NCBI GenBank assembly: GCA_030737835.1
Contig: CM060848.1
Coordinates: 17,833,309 to 17,897,308 of the forward strand
Reading direction: 5' to 3'
Length of the DNA stretch: 64,000 nt
DNA from: Acorus gramineus
Lineage: Eukaryota > Streptophyta > Magnoliopsida > Acorales > Acoraceae
In this document: in pieces, positions 12,220 to 24,436 of the stretch
How the letters are laid out: each line of letters starts with the position of its first letter
Position numbering within the stretch: the first letter of the stretch is position 1
The notes under the pieces: model-generated
What the model was told of the DNA's origin: nothing
Seen by the model: the letters and a program-made list of their open reading frames with translations, nothing else
Database searches by the model: none
Position numbers and translations under genes: made by a program

Positions 12220-13242
12220 GGGTTAAAGGCATCTAAGTTCCTACAAACATGAGAAAATCCATATAAGTCCCTATTAAAATTGGGACAGATGTACGAGTTC
12301 CTGAAAACTTAGAAAAACCCAATTATCATCCCTGAGTTAAATTTCCATCCAAACTTAAGGAACTATTCCCAGAATATTCCATCACATATAATTGTGTTGA
12401 CATTAAAGTCTTTATAAACAGTCATAAAGACAATTTAATCCCTGCAAAAGATAAAATTGTCCCTAAAATACTTTTACATTAAATTGTGTGCACATTTTTG
12501 TCCCTATAAATAATCATAAAGAAAATTAATCCCCGCAAAAGATAAAATTGTCCCTGAAAGACTTTTACATTTAATTGAATAGACATTACAGTATTTATAA
12601 ACAATCGTAAAGACAAATTGATCCCTGTAAAAGATAAAAATACCTCTGAAAGATTTTTACATTTAAATGTATAGACATTGCAGTCCTTATAAACAATCAT
12701 AAAAATAAATAATATAATTTATTTATTTTTTCATCTTCTATCCTATCAATCACACTCCACCTGAAGATCACAATTTGGATGTAAAAACAATATTTTAACC
12801 GGTAGAATGCATTCTTCAAGGGTATTTTAGTCTTTTACAGGGACCATTTTGTCTTTACGATTATTTATAAGGACTGTAATGTTTATCCAATTAAATGTAA
12901 AAATCATTCAGGGCAATTTTATCTTTTGTAGGAATTAATTTATCTTTATGATTGTTTATAGGGACTCAATGTGTACATAATTTAATGTAAAAGTTTTTCA
13001 GGGGCAATTTTATCTTTTGCAGGGACTAATTTGTCTTTATGACTATTTATAAGGACTTCAATGTCTACACAATTATATGTGATGGAATATTGTAGGAATA
13101 TTCCGTTAAATTTGGATGAAAATTTAACTCAGGGATGATAATTGGGTTTTTTGAGTTTTCAGGGACTCGTACGTCTGTCCCAATTTTAGTAGGGACTTAT
13201 ATGTGTTTTTCCGTGTTTGTAGAGACTTAGATATTTTAACCC
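12220..13242. mobile_element. foldback element, family of the copy at 28.99 kb
   Basis: The ends are inverted repeats: GGGTTAAAGGCATCTAAGT on the left, and on the right TTAACCC preceded by ACTTAGATATT. The arms extend some 450 bp inward. Each arm carries imperfect tandem units of about 80-90 bp with the words TTTGTCTTTA(C/T)GA and TTTATAGGGACT, so the units point in opposite directions in the two halves. No coding capacity. Six bases (TAAACA) repeat at both edges; a clear 9-bp duplication is not visible here. A shorter relative lies at 28985-29561. Confidence 0.8.
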
Positions 13243-13501
13243 TAAACATTAATGATTTGAACGTGCTTGCCTCATCCCCAACATGACTACAATTCAGACA
13301 GCTCATAAAACCAAACTGTCTTTTTGTTTTTAAATAAAATAGGTCTAGATCTTGAATAAATCGAAAAAACATCGGACGGACTATACAATGCTGACGGATT
13401 GTACAACATGATTATTTCCTTCAAACATACAAGAATATAAGCTGATCCAAAAGTCATTGTTTCTCATCTTGACTCTTGAGTGGTCAAAAGAACATCTGAA
13501 C

Positions 13502-16500
13502 ATGGAAGGCCAAAATGGGACGACAGACGCCGGCGCAGGTCCATCCGCTCCGCCCATGGTCCCTAAAAAAGAGTGGGTGGATTCGCTGAGGAACAGACTG
13601 GGTGACGCTTTCGAGAAGCGTTGGCGCGAGGAAGAGTGTTCCATATTTGTGGTTCCTGGCAACCTGCGCGCGCTTGACCCGGACGCGTACGAGCCGGGGG
13701 TGGTCTCCATCGGTCCCTACCACCGGGGCAAGGAGAGGCTCAGTGCCATGGAGGAGCACAAGTGGCGCATGGCGCGCCGCCTCTTCGACAAACACCCGGA
13801 GGACAAGCTGGAGGAGTGCCTCCAGAAGATGATGGCCTTGGAGGGTCGGGCGCGGAGCTGCTACTCTGAGCGCGTCAATATGGGGAGCAGGGAGTTCTCC
13901 GAGATGATGGTATTGTTCTAACTTTTTAGAAGATCTGAAATTTTTTTTTTTTTTAAAGATTAATTCCCTCAGGATTTTATCATTGGTTATCATTTACTCA
14001 ACTTTCCCAAAGCTCGGTTCATGAAAGATCTAAAATGTTGTTCATCACCTCCATCATTTAAAAGATGGGTTTGCTTGTCTTTCAATTTTTTGCATGTCCC
14101 CTCGTTGGCGTGGTGGATGAGTTGCACCCGTCCCACCTGGACAATTTGAGTTTGATCCCGATCAACCCCTTTTGAGGGGTAGTTTTATGTTGATCTATGG
14201 GCCTTGTGCCGAGTTGCTGTACCTTCCCCCTTGTGGGTCTTGCTAAAAAAAAAAAAATCCATTAATTGCCCTCACAATTTGTGATTTGGGTGCATGTAAT
14301 TAATACATTGGGATTCTTAAAATTCGTTTCAAACCATCTTTTGAAAAACTTTATTTTGATAGTTCCTCACTCGCTGCATTTTTTTTAAAACCTGAAAACA
14401 AGAGAAATGATTGAAAAATAAACGCTGAAAATGTGTTTCGATCCGCGCATGAAAATATTTAGTTTTTCAACATCAGAATCTACCAAGCTGCGGTTCAACA
14501 AGACCTTAGACCTTTGAACCTGTTAGAAAATATTTAGCTTTTCAAACGCGGGCTTTCATTAATCACCCCTCAAATCCAATGTTTGAAAAGCAATATTTCA
14601 CCATCTTTTCCAAATCTAGATTTTATTTTATTTTTTTGAAGAAAACGTGTGATATGTGTCATAAACACCGAACGATTTGATTATGTTTGGATTTGCGGTG
14701 AAGAATATCTTGAAGTCGCCTCATCGCGAATCCAAACGGAATTTCTAACTTGTGCTAATCAATAACACAAAGTGCAGCTACTTGATGGATGCTTCATCCT
14801 CGGCATCCTCCTCCGCGAGAAGAAGGCGGCCATGAAATTGAAGGGTGAAAATACAGATGATGGGAGCGACCAAGAAATTGAGGTAGATGAGTTGTTGAGG
14901 TCACTGGAGAATAACGGCCCCACAAGGACCGGGTTGCTTAAACTGCAAAGCTTCATGAAGCGATTAGAAGAAAACGGGGAGAAATCGACGGAAGAGGACG
15001 ACGAACTAAAGAAACTAGCAAAGGAGGCGAAGAACGACAACTGGGTGTGGAGCGAGCAAGGCGACGAGGAACCCGCGAAGGGCGACATCCACAACTTGTT
15101 GTACTCATTGGAGCTGGTGGACCATGATCTTCTCAAGATGGAGAACCAAATCCCTTTTTTCATAGTCGAGGCGCTCTTCGATCTGCTCCTCCCACCAAGC
15201 GATCGGGACAACGTACCCCTCGTCGACCTCGCCACGCATCTTTTGAACAAGATCGACCAAAGCGAACACTACGTCAGGATAGGGAACCCCAAAGTCCATC
15301 ACCTGCTTCATCTGTTCCATGTCATGCTCGTGCCGGACCCCAGAGCGATGAGGCCCACGACCCCTCCAGGTCGTTTCGACAGGTTCATCAAAGCAGTGGC
15401 CTGCAGGCGCGATTGTCACGTGCTTCCGTGTTTCCGCCAAGACAACGAGCACGCGGAGCGTCTACCGTGGCCGTCCGGGACGGGCTGGATGCTAAGCGCG
15501 ACGGAGCAGAAGGCGGCGGGGATCGTGTTCAAGCAGAAGAGGAGGTGCAGCTTCCTCGACGTGACTTTCAACAACGGCGTCATGGAGGTCCTGATGCAAT
15601 TGGGATTTTCTTTTTTATTTTTTTTATTTATGTTATATATTTTAGAAAAAAAAATCCAAATAACCATATCTAAACAGTGTAAAATCCATATAATCCCTTT
15701 ACTTTTTTTAAATTTATAAAACTATTTTAAAACAATGTAACTATGTAAATCCAAATAACCCTCTAAGATAAACTTTCATTTACAGATAAGGAATATTTCT
15801 TTTGGTTAATTCCGGTTGAAAACACAGTCTATAAAAAAATTCTCTAATATGTTAAAAATGTGAGAAACCTTATGTAAATAGTGATTTTATCCCATCGAGT
15901 AGATTATAAAACACTATCCAGAGTGATAAAATTATAATTTACATATGATTTCTCACATTTTTCACACATTGAAGGGGATTTTCTGTTATACTATGTTTTC
16001 AGTCATGGTTAATAAAAAAGAAAATTCACATAATATTCCCCATCAGACAATGGAAATTTAACTCAGGAGTTATTTGGATTTACATTGGTATTTTTAGAAG
16101 GTTATATAGATTTTAAAAAAAGATCGGGATGAATTTTAGACAATTTTTCATGATTAATTATATAGAATTTTCCTCTATTTTAATATTTTGATGTACATTC
16201 GGGCTTGCATCAGATCCCCGTGTTGTGCATCTACGAGCACACCATCCCCGTCTTGAGGAACCTGATTGCGTTCGAGCAGTGCTACCCAAAGACCATGGAC
16301 CACATAACCTACTACGCGGTGTTCATGGAGCGGATGATCAAAACCCCGGGCGACGTGAGGGTCCTCCAGGGGGAGGGGATTCTGAGGATCGGGAAAAGCA
16401 ACGAAGAGGAGATGGCGCGCCTGTTCGGGGAGCTGTGCACGCAGGTTTTCGTGAATAACGGGCGGAGCTACCTCAACGAGCTGTTCTACGCAGTGAACAA

Positions 16501-16657
16501 GCACTGCGGGTCGAAGTGGAACAAGTGGCGGGCCGTGCTCGCGCGGGACTACTTCAAGAACCCGTGGGCGATCCTTTCGTTGGCGGCCGCAATCTTCCTT
16601 ATCATTCTCACACTTGTGCAAACGTACACCTCCGTGTACTCCTTCGTGAACCCTTGA
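13502..16657 (+). CDS. DUF247 family membrane protein
   Basis: Plant-specific DUF247 protein; the biochemical role is unknown, although members in grasses are self-incompatibility determinants. Exons 13502-13909, 14778-15587 and 16214-16657 sum to 1662 nt (553 residues), within the usual range. Landmarks: VPGNLRALDPDAYEPGVVSIGPYHRGKE near residues 50-80, MMLLDGCFILGIL across the first junction, the HDLLKMENQIPFFIVEALFDLL block, FLDVTFNNGVMEIPVL across the second junction, and RNLIAFEQCYP. The C-terminal membrane anchor is within FKNPWAILSLAAAIFLIILT. The end topology is typical: soluble body, one terminal membrane helix. An in-frame ATG at 13457 would add 15 residues; 13502 was chosen because the family starts close to this motif. 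Exons are GC-rich. Intron 1 carries a SINE-like copy and intron 2 a palindromic MITE. Confidence 0.9.
14104..14257 (+). mobile_element. tRNA-derived SINE-like element
   Basis: About 150 bp inside intron 1 of the DUF247 gene with a pol III-like A box (TTGGCGTGGTGGATGAGTTG) and, 40 bases on, a B box (GAGTTTGATCCC). A unique body follows, ending in a run of 13 A. That order and length are those of plant SINEs. Target duplications were not recognised. Confidence 0.6.
15645..16173. mobile_element. palindromic MITE in DUF247 intron 2
   Basis: A 529-bp near-palindrome of the same family as 37441-37921 and 38455-38929. Shared words include AAATCCAAATAACC, ATTTTATCC, GATAAAATT and, inverted, GGTTATTTGGATTT-like ends. 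It is flanked by 9-mers matching at 8 of 9 positions: TATATTTTA (15636-15644) and TCTATTTTA (16174-16182). Removing the element and one duplication leaves an ancestral intron of about 88 bp. It has no open frame of its own. Confidence 0.75.
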
Positions 16658-18159
16658 TGTTTATATGCGTATTCATCAGGATTTTATTCGTTTGTTTCTC
16701 TTTGATTTGCTTGCATGATACAATTGTGATTTTAAGAAATTTCACATACACTGCGTTTGGAATAAAAAAACGTATTGGGTTTTTTTATGTTAGCTCTTAA
16801 ACTATTTTGTGATAGATACTATTCTAATAAGAAATAAATTTTTTTTTTTGTTTGGTCATGTTTTTATCTATTTTTATTGAAAAACCTAATAAGGTAACGT
16901 TGTTTGATTGATCATTAATACATTGCAAAAAAAACCATGCATTAGCAACATTATTTTTATTCATATGTGAATAAATATGGATACATATTTGTTAATAAAT
17001 GAAAAAAGGATTCAATATGTGGATCCTTCTAATTTATAATATATGATAAATGATTATTTGACATGTGGGTCCTCGCACATGTCATTCTTCATTCTTAAGT
17101 CTCAATATGTCATTTGTACATTCCCATTTATATATCATCCAATTATATAAAAAATATTCATACTAGTTTTAAATCTGAAAATATTTTACTCAGATACATT
17201 CTACATTAATATGAAGATAGCAAGGCTTATTCGATCTTTGCACGTATTAATACAAGCACTGTTACACACAATGCAGTCCCAAATGTAATCCAATATACCT
17301 TTTAACCATCTATTCAATGAGATATATTACTATTTAAGTGATGTATATAACTCGTAATTTCTTTTCTATTTGTTAAAAAATGAGTTCATTAAATTTAAAA
17401 TAGAAAGATATATATTTTTATTATCGAAACATGTAATTTAATATTTTAAAAAAATTAAAATACATGTAAAATCTGCATTTCAACTTTACATAAAATTAAT
17501 ATATATATATGGATGAACTGTCCCTATCCTATTTATTATATATATATATATGGATGAACTGTCCCTATCCTATTTATTATATGATATAATCATTGAAACC
17601 ATTCATTTTGGGTGGATTGTTGAAATATTGAAATGCCCCATGACACGTGGTGCTGACATATTCATCCAGAATTAATACTAGCTTATCCATTTTTAAAACA
17701 TTGGTAGAGTCGTGTAAATTTGGTTGTGCGATTATGCAGACATTTATGATTATAAAAAATTGATTCTACAACCGTACAATTAAATAATTTTATAATTATA
17801 ATGTTTTATAAATAAATTTTAAATAAATAATATTTAAAAACTACAATTTAAAAAATAAAAAAAATAGCTTTCTACATAATCAGTCGCGTTATAAAACGCT
17901 GCCTACGAGTTCGTTCGGCCAGCCAATCCTAACCATTGCAAAGGAAAAGACAGCGAATCATGGCAACATCGTAAATTCGCATACAAAACCAATCCGAAAT
18001 ACATCTGTCGGGACGGTGGGGTCCACGTTCACGTCTGACTTCCAATTGTCCCGTCGTCAATTGTTTCTCCTCCCCTTTCTCTTCTGATTCTCAAAACGAA
18101 TCTTCTGAAAAGAAGGGAACATTTTAGAGAGAGAGAGAGAGAAAGAGACAGAGAGAGAG
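16658..18159. other. intergenic region, AT-rich
   Basis: Holds the DUF247 3' UTR and the promoter of the stress-protein gene. A GA-rich leader (about 18127-18158) directly precedes the ATG at 18160. A tandem duplication of about 50 bp lies near 17490-17581. No gene was found. Confidence 0.5.
17490..17581. repeat. two-copy tandem duplication
   Basis: The segment from a TATATATA run through GGATGAACTGTCCCTATCC to TATTTATTATAT occurs twice in direct succession with no visible mismatch in the unique part, suggesting a recent slippage or duplication event. Confidence 0.8.
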
Positions 18160-20936
18160 ATGGAGGGGGATCGGAGGGTAGGAGTGGCGGTGGACTTCTC
18201 ACCGTGCAGCAAGGCGGCGCTGAAATGGACGGTGGAGAACGTCGCGAGGAGCGGGGACCACCTCATCATCATCAACGTCCAGAAGGAGGTCCTCTACGAG
18301 GAGGGAGAGATGCAGCTCTGGGAGGCCACCGGTTCCCGTCCGTACACACAACCCCCTCCCCCTTCTCTCTCTCTCTCTCTCTATATCTCTATCTCTCCAG
18401 TTTTGGCTGATTTTATAGTTTTATTAAGTTTTATCGATGGTTTTTCTTTTCTTTCAAACCTATTCGAAGCGCGTTTAAGGCAGTTTTGGTTGCATGATTT
18501 GGCGATTTTCATGTTTGCAGAAAACTGCTTGTGTAATTGTGCAAACAAGTAGTTTCACTGTAACAGCTTTCTACAAATAAATTTCAACCGCGGATTACAA
18601 AAGCGTGGGTTTTAAATCCAACTATTACATAAAATCAGTTTTACAATCCCGCAATTAAGCGCTGTCTAAATTAATCATTTCTGATAATTTTGGATAATAT
18701 AGAGGAACAATCGTGGTATCACAGACATTCATGATGATAAAATTGAATGATGATTTGAAATTTTTAACACTCAGTTCTTGAAATCGAATTTTCATGTACT
18801 TTACCCTGTAAACAGTGTTGAGAGTGTTTTTTTTTTCATCGCAAGATCTAAGAATGAATGTTTTTTATGTTTGGGTTTGGGGTAGAAATTTGATTGTCAA
18901 CTATTAAAGTTGATGTCAATGTGGTTTGGATGGTAAATGAGGTACTTTGATTAGATTAGCGGTCTTTGTTGGATATTTATTTATTAATGGGTGCCTTTAT
19001 TTCTACCCCCTAATATAATTGTACACCCCGCTTTATTTGAACTTAAGAACTCAAGATCCATTAAAAAATTGGTTATTATGAGGAGTTAGGGTTTTGTCGG
19101 AAGAGAGAGGAGGGGATGTGCAAAAAAAAAAAAAAATGAAAATAACCCTTTAAATATGAGGTGTATTATATATGTTATGTAAAATAGATCTCAAAAATGG
19201 GCGGGGTGTGTGAAGTGTTTTCAAGGGTGGAAATAAAGACTCCCTAATACATGGTTAGCCTTGCTAATGAGGCCAACATATACATAACACATAATTTAAC
19301 TGAGTTCATAATTGATTTAGAATTTGTGGGGTGCATTTTTTTGCTCCCATCACTAGGTTTTAGTTCCACACAGTCCTTTTTTGACATTTTGTGCACTCAT
19401 TGAACTTGAAGAAACCAAATCAAGTGTTTGCCTTCGTCTAATGTTTATATTGTTATAAGATTTTGTTGAGCATTTACATCAAAGTTCTTGGATTAAGAGC
19501 TGGTCATGGTTGGTTGGATAGTCTTTTGACCCATAGCTCGTTGGTTTAGTTGTGGCACGTTTTGTACAAGATCAGTTTGACCTGTTCACAACTCTTTTTT
19601 TAGTCCTATTTGTGTGTTGTGGGCCGGGAGTTCCAATTAGGATTTTTGAATTTCACCTTTTGAAATTCTGAAATTGGAATAGGCATAGAATTTGTCTTGA
19701 AGTTGGGTTTTTCGAAAATTGCATTATGTTTTATTAATAGCCAAGGATTGGAGATCTAAATTCCCCAAAACCAAATAGCTTCTTATTTGAGTTAATTGTT
19801 TTGGGGCACATCAGGTCCAAATGTCCAATGCTTCTATGATTCAGTCGAGAGTAGGTAGTTGAAGTTTGAATTATTTCTTTTATATCTCATCATTGTACAA
19901 GTTTATCCAACTTTTGTTACCTTTATCAGTGTTTATCACCTTTATGTAGTATTATGATTGTTCTAGATTTTGAATATAATAAAAAAAACATAAGTCTTAA
20001 CAACACACCAACATGTACATAGCTATTTTTTCCGGTCAAGAATTTAAATGTAATATCTCCTTTATGATGTCATTATAGAATGTCGATGACGAGTGATAAA
20101 TTGAATTATTTGCAGCATTCATCCCTCTATCTGACTTCTCGGACCCTCTCATCGCCAAGAAGTATGGGGTACACCCTGATGCTGAAACCTTGGATATACT
20201 AAACACTGTGGCGAGGCAAAAAGAGGTAAACTCTCTTGATGGGATCCAGGTAGTGCTATATCTCTTCAGTTCTCGTCAGTCTTCAATGAAGGACTGACAC
20301 GTGTCACCCATATATTTAATATGTAAGTCTTGTAATGAATTTGGGCACATGTGAATCCCCCCCGTTGAGGATTGACGAGCACTAATGGAATCTTATCTCT
20401 AAACTCACTTCATCACACTAGCAATACACAATTTAACTATAACACACCCATTTAACCAAACAAAATCCATGTTCTAGGTTGTTGTGCTCATGAAGATCTA
20501 CTGGGGTGACGCTCGTGAGAAGATATGTGAGGCGATCGATAGCATCCCCTTGAGCTGTCTCGTGATTGGAAACAGGGGACTAGGCAAGATCAAGAGGTTA
20601 AATTCTATCCAGTTATGGTTGTCATTGAATTAGGGCCATTCTGGTATCCTCATTCTCCTTTTGCTGGAACACCCAGCGAATGACATTCAGAATACTTCCT
20701 TTGCAAAACTTTATATAATCTTCATTCTTATAGAATCTATAAGAATTGGATTCATGTGAAGGAAGAATTCTCATTAGAAACTAGAGTGACCAAACTTGTC
20801 TCGTAGTCCTATTTTTCGGAAGATGCAATGCATGATACAATTGTTTGATTCCGGCAGGGTGTTGCTGGGCAGTGTGAGCAACCACGTGGTGAGCAACGGT
20901 AGCTGTCCGGTCACGGTTGTGAAGAGCGCCAACTAA
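18160..20936 (+). CDS. universal stress protein A-like (USP) protein
   Basis: Small cytosolic USP-domain protein, a family that binds ATP or AMP and is linked to stress responses. Exons 18160-18337, 20116-20225, 20478-20596 and 20858-20936 add up to 486 nt, or 161 residues, the usual size for plant single-domain USPs. The start is VGVAVDFSPCSKAALKW (first strand plus helix). The middle has SPFIPLSDFSDP and KYGVHPDAETLDIL, then YWGDAREKICEAID. The nucleotide-binding signature G-x2-G-x9-G-S is intact in GNRGLGKIKRVLLGS, split by intron 3. The protein ends CPVTVVKSAN. Intron 1 (1.8 kb) contains a small MITE. The leader is a GA-rich tract with the ATG directly after it. Confidence 0.92.
18989..19244. 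mobile_element. MITE in USP intron 1
   Basis: Terminal inverted repeats GGGTGCCTTTATTTCTACCC and, inverted, GGGAGTCTTTATTTCCACCC bound 256 bp of non-coding DNA. TAAT occurs at both edges and may be the target duplication. Confidence 0.65.
20272..20385. repeat. small inverted repeat in USP intron 2
   Basis: CTCGTCAGTCTTCAATGAAGG on one side pairs imperfectly with CCGTTGAGGATTGACGAGCAC about 80 bases later. The size fits a very short MITE or a hairpin in the intron. Confidence 0.45.
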
Positions 20937-21600
20937 TGAAGGGTTGGCCTTCGTCTGCCTATGTTGTTGTGGCCTGAGTAGCTTTCAAATAAAGGAAATA
21001 AACACCTTGTTGTAATTTTGATGTTTATGTTTGAAGGAGCTGACTTTTGCTAAGCCTTTGTTTTATGTGTTGTTTGAAGAGGTCTTTTTAATAAGTGAGA
21101 AAAACAGTGTATCTCTCAGGATGAGATATTATCATGTTGTGTAAATGATATTGTTTGTATTTCCCTTGTATACATGGATGCTAGGGGCATGGTGGTTGTG
21201 TGTTTCACACACCGACACACACCCAACAACGAAGGAAAAAGTTAAGCTTAGTCATTTTTGCAGTAAATTGAACACGTTTTCTATTTTTATTTTTTAAGAA
21301 TATATCTGTATATTCTATCCAGTGAAATACGTGTTTTTTTTTTAAATTAAAGTGCGGTCAAATTCAATAAATTAAATGTATACATTATTCACTTTTTGTA
21401 ATTGATTGTTCTATTAGCATTAGCCATTAGATGATGTGGTGTTTGTAGAAATACCTGATTGTAGTAAGTCTTTGTCATTGCTAAAATAAAATGGTTAAGG
21501 GTAGTCTTGAATGCAACCCCATGTACAGTTTTATACAATCTCATGTATAGTCCCATTTGCTTTTAATATAACATGTACTTCATCTTTGATACTTTTGATC
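20937..21600. other. intergenic, USP 3' UTR and AT-rich DNA
   Basis: The first 150-200 bases are the expected 3' UTR of the stress-protein gene. No other feature was recognised before the poly-T that marks the end of the LINE remnant. Confidence 0.4.
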
Positions 21601-22290
21601 TTTTTTTTTTTTTAATGAGGAAAAAGGTAGACCATTTTATAACTAGAATATTAAGTTACAGAAGGTTTAAAATGCAATGAGAAATAGTGCGGATAACAAC
21701 CCATTGAGACCCGACCGTGGTTACACAAGGTGTGCACCCCGCGTTCAAGCAAGGCAAAAAAACAAATAGAAGAATAAGAAGGGAGGCAAAAGGGATAGTT
21801 GAAAGCAAGAGTGCACCATCCAGCACCCCGGATGAAGAGGGGACTACGCCCCATAGGTGCTTCTTGCTTCAGTGAACTGAAGTAGCCCATCCAGCGTCCG
21901 GACAAATTTCACTCCGGCAGCACGATATCAAGTATTTAGTGTCTCCCCACAAGTGCTTCCCCTGAAAATACAAGCATTCCTCGCATGCCAAATTGCCCAA
22001 AGAGCCGCAAGAAGAGCGAGTTGAAACAAACGGGCACACAGCCTCTTGTCACTGCCCCCGAGCCCCCCTATCCATCACGCACCAGAGGTCCTCCTTGTTT
22101 TGACAAGAGATTTGTGTACCCATGGCCAAACCGAGAAGATCTCACAGTCGGGTTGTTTCTGATCAACCAAAGAACAAGTGATCCACAGTCTCAACTTGTA
22201 CTTCACAGAAGTCGCAACTCGCAAGACGTTGGGATGCCCGGTCTCCACTTGATCTTGTTCCTTAATACAAGAAAAATGTGTTGGAGGGGA
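21601..22290 (-). mobile_element. decayed 3' end of a LINE (L1-type) retrotransposon
   Basis: On the minus strand the last part of a non-LTR retrotransposon can be read with several frame breaks. It has a degenerate zinc-binding reverse-transcriptase tail and the typical LFQLALLAALWAIWHARNACIF block, followed by a 3' UTR. The poly-A tail appears as the poly-T run at 21601-21613. The 5' end is truncated near 22290, which is usual for LINEs. Confidence 0.65.
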
Positions 22291-22329
22291 GACCAGATCC
22301 AATCAAGACTAGATCTGGTCGGTTCGATC

Positions 22330-22526
22330 AGTACTGAACTAGACACTCTTTTAATCGAACTGCACAATCAATTATTGGGTATATATTTCACTCTCCTATT
22401 GGATACTGATGATACTTAGGAATTCATATTTTTTTCAATAGCTGATTGGATCTAATAGGAGAGTGAAATATGTATCCAACAATTGGTTGTGCGGTTCGAT
22501 TAAAGAGATATCTAGTTTGGTATTGA
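22330..22526. repeat. inverted repeat of about 80 bp per arm
   Basis: The left arm (about 22330-22410) and right arm (about 22446-22526) share CACTCTCCTATT, TTTAATCGAAC and flanking words in opposite orientation, separated by about 35 bp. It can fold into a long hairpin and may be a MITE or a pre-miRNA-like palindrome; no ends or duplications are clear. Confidence 0.6.
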
Positions 22527-22759
22527 CACGAGTCCATGAGTTTTTGTGTTTTTAATGTATAGATTAATGGGTTAAAGAATAACAAACATCCAGGGTAGTT
22601 AGTTTAATTAGACGGTGGGCTAAATAAAATAGGTGGTGGGCATAGAACTGCCCAGAAAAGATTTTCCCTTCTTTCATGTTCCCCTGTCTAACCATGGCGG
22701 AAAAGATAAAAGGAAGATGTTAGATTCAGTCACATTTATCAACTAAAACTTAGACCTTA

Positions 22760-23192
22760 CCCCTCTCCCCGTTTGGAACGAGAATATGATTTATTCTTGG
22801 ATATAAATAATGATAAAATGATTTTGTGTTTGGTTGTGTTTTGAATTATTCTCGTTGGTAAATGTAAGAATAAATGTTTCGTTGCTTGAGTAAAATTTGA
22901 ATAAAGTATGGATAATGATTTATAAAAGATGAAAAAATAATGATAGTTGATTTAACAGGTGATTTATAAGAGGTGATGACAATTGATTTGACAATGGGCC
23001 TATATATTCTTTGAGTAGAATAACCTAGGATAACTTTAATTCCAGGGGTGGGTTGAAATCTATATATCACTTTATATCAGTTTATTTTAACATACTTTAT
23101 ATGGGGTTATTCGGGGTTTCCAAACACCCTTTATTCCTTATCCGAGGTTATCCGGGGTTATCCGGAGGCTTATTCCCAAAACAAACAGGGGC
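22760..23192. mobile_element. MITE, family of 11.8, 36.5 and 43.4 kb
   Basis: The ends CCCGTTTGGAACGAGAAT and, inverted, CCCCTGTTTGTTTTGGGAAT bound a 430-bp AT-rich body with no coding frame. The internal order of words (TTTGTGTTTGGTTGTGTTTT, GATTTATAAAAGATG, TTGACAATGGGCCTATATAT, GGGTTGAAATCTATATATCA) recurs in the related copies. Confidence 0.6.
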
Positions 23193-23399
23193 CATGTGTT
23201 TTTCCTTTTTATAAAAATAGTAAACATCATTTAATGAGGTATATGCTTTGATAAAAAGTATATTTCATTTCATTTTGAGTTGAATGAATCTATTTTTATT
23301 AAAGGTAAGAAAATATTTAATGAGGCATATACAACATCTAACTAGCTATATATTTCATTGGATTTCTTATATGATATATAAGACTGTATTTTAGACTGG

Positions 23400-24436
23400 G
23401 AAAAAATACGAGTGCAACAGCACCCAAGGATCAAATGAACGAACATTACGCGATGTCACCGTCACCCCATCACCACCACCATCGACTGCCCAACCCACCC
23501 AAAAAAAAGAGAGAGACAGAGAGAGTCTCAAACACGGTTTACTGTGTCGTGTTATTTCAATCGTCTCGTCATCTCTTCCTCAAAAGGGGGTGGTTTTGAG
23601 TTTCTACTAAGAAATAAAGGTAAATCTTTCCTTCTCTTTCTCATCTCTGATGGATATTTTTTATATGGGTTTCTTGTTTATTGTGGTTTTTCGTTGATGG
23701 GTATATCAAAAGATGATTCTTTATGATTTGGATATTGGCTTTTCTTCCATTCTTATTTTTATTTTGTATGGCGTGATTTGGTACTTCTGATTGTGCGATA
23801 TGGCATGTTGGTTTTCTTTCATGATCTCTTGTTTGGCTTCTTTTATCAAAAAAAAAAAAAAAACTCGGGTTTTGTTGATGTAAGAATGTTGAATATTGTT
23901 TTGGTTTTTCTTTGGCGGATGGGTCTATTGGGAATTTTTTTTGGCCTCAAGTGGTATGATCAGTATATCCAGATCCAGTTTCATCTCTCCCTTTATCTTA
24001 TTATTTTTTTCCCTTTTTTGGTTTCTTAGTTTTTTATTTCTAGAAATGGATTCAACCGATTGTTTGTGCTGAAAAATATTTGACTTTGTAGATTTACATA
24101 GGATTTTCATGCACTGAATTGTCACCAAAGAATCACTTTCATCTTTTGTACTAATCATTTTAGTTTATCGCAATGTTGGCTTCTATCTTTTATAATGTTT
24201 TCATGTGTTCTCTCTCTCTCTCTCTCTCTTGAAGTTTGGCCTGGAATTTGAAATGAAGAATTGGATATATGTTTGTTGAATCATTAATTTTCATTTTTAA
24301 GCGGGTTGGGTAATGTTGATGATTGATGTCATTGATGATTAAGTAAATGACCTTGTTGTTGACATATGGTGTTGTATATCCAGTTTCAGATAAAAGGATC
24401 CTTGTGAACGTTCTGTGAATAATTTTTTCTCTTCTG
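23400..24436 (+). promoter_or_regulatory. INO80B-like gene leader with probable 5'-UTR intron
   Basis: A GA-rich stretch near 23506-23526 is followed by a leader. AAATAAAG next to GTAAATCT (about 23613-23628) looks like a donor, and TATATCCAG at about 24374-24382 like an acceptor. The T-rich body between them has the composition of an intron. Open frames in it are low-complexity and were not called. Confidence 0.45.

Noticed and set aside
13484..13993. 169-codon minus-strand frame over DUF247 exon 1
   Set aside because: Antisense shadow of a GC-rich coding exon; the sense strand encodes unmistakable DUF247 motifs with matching splice sites.
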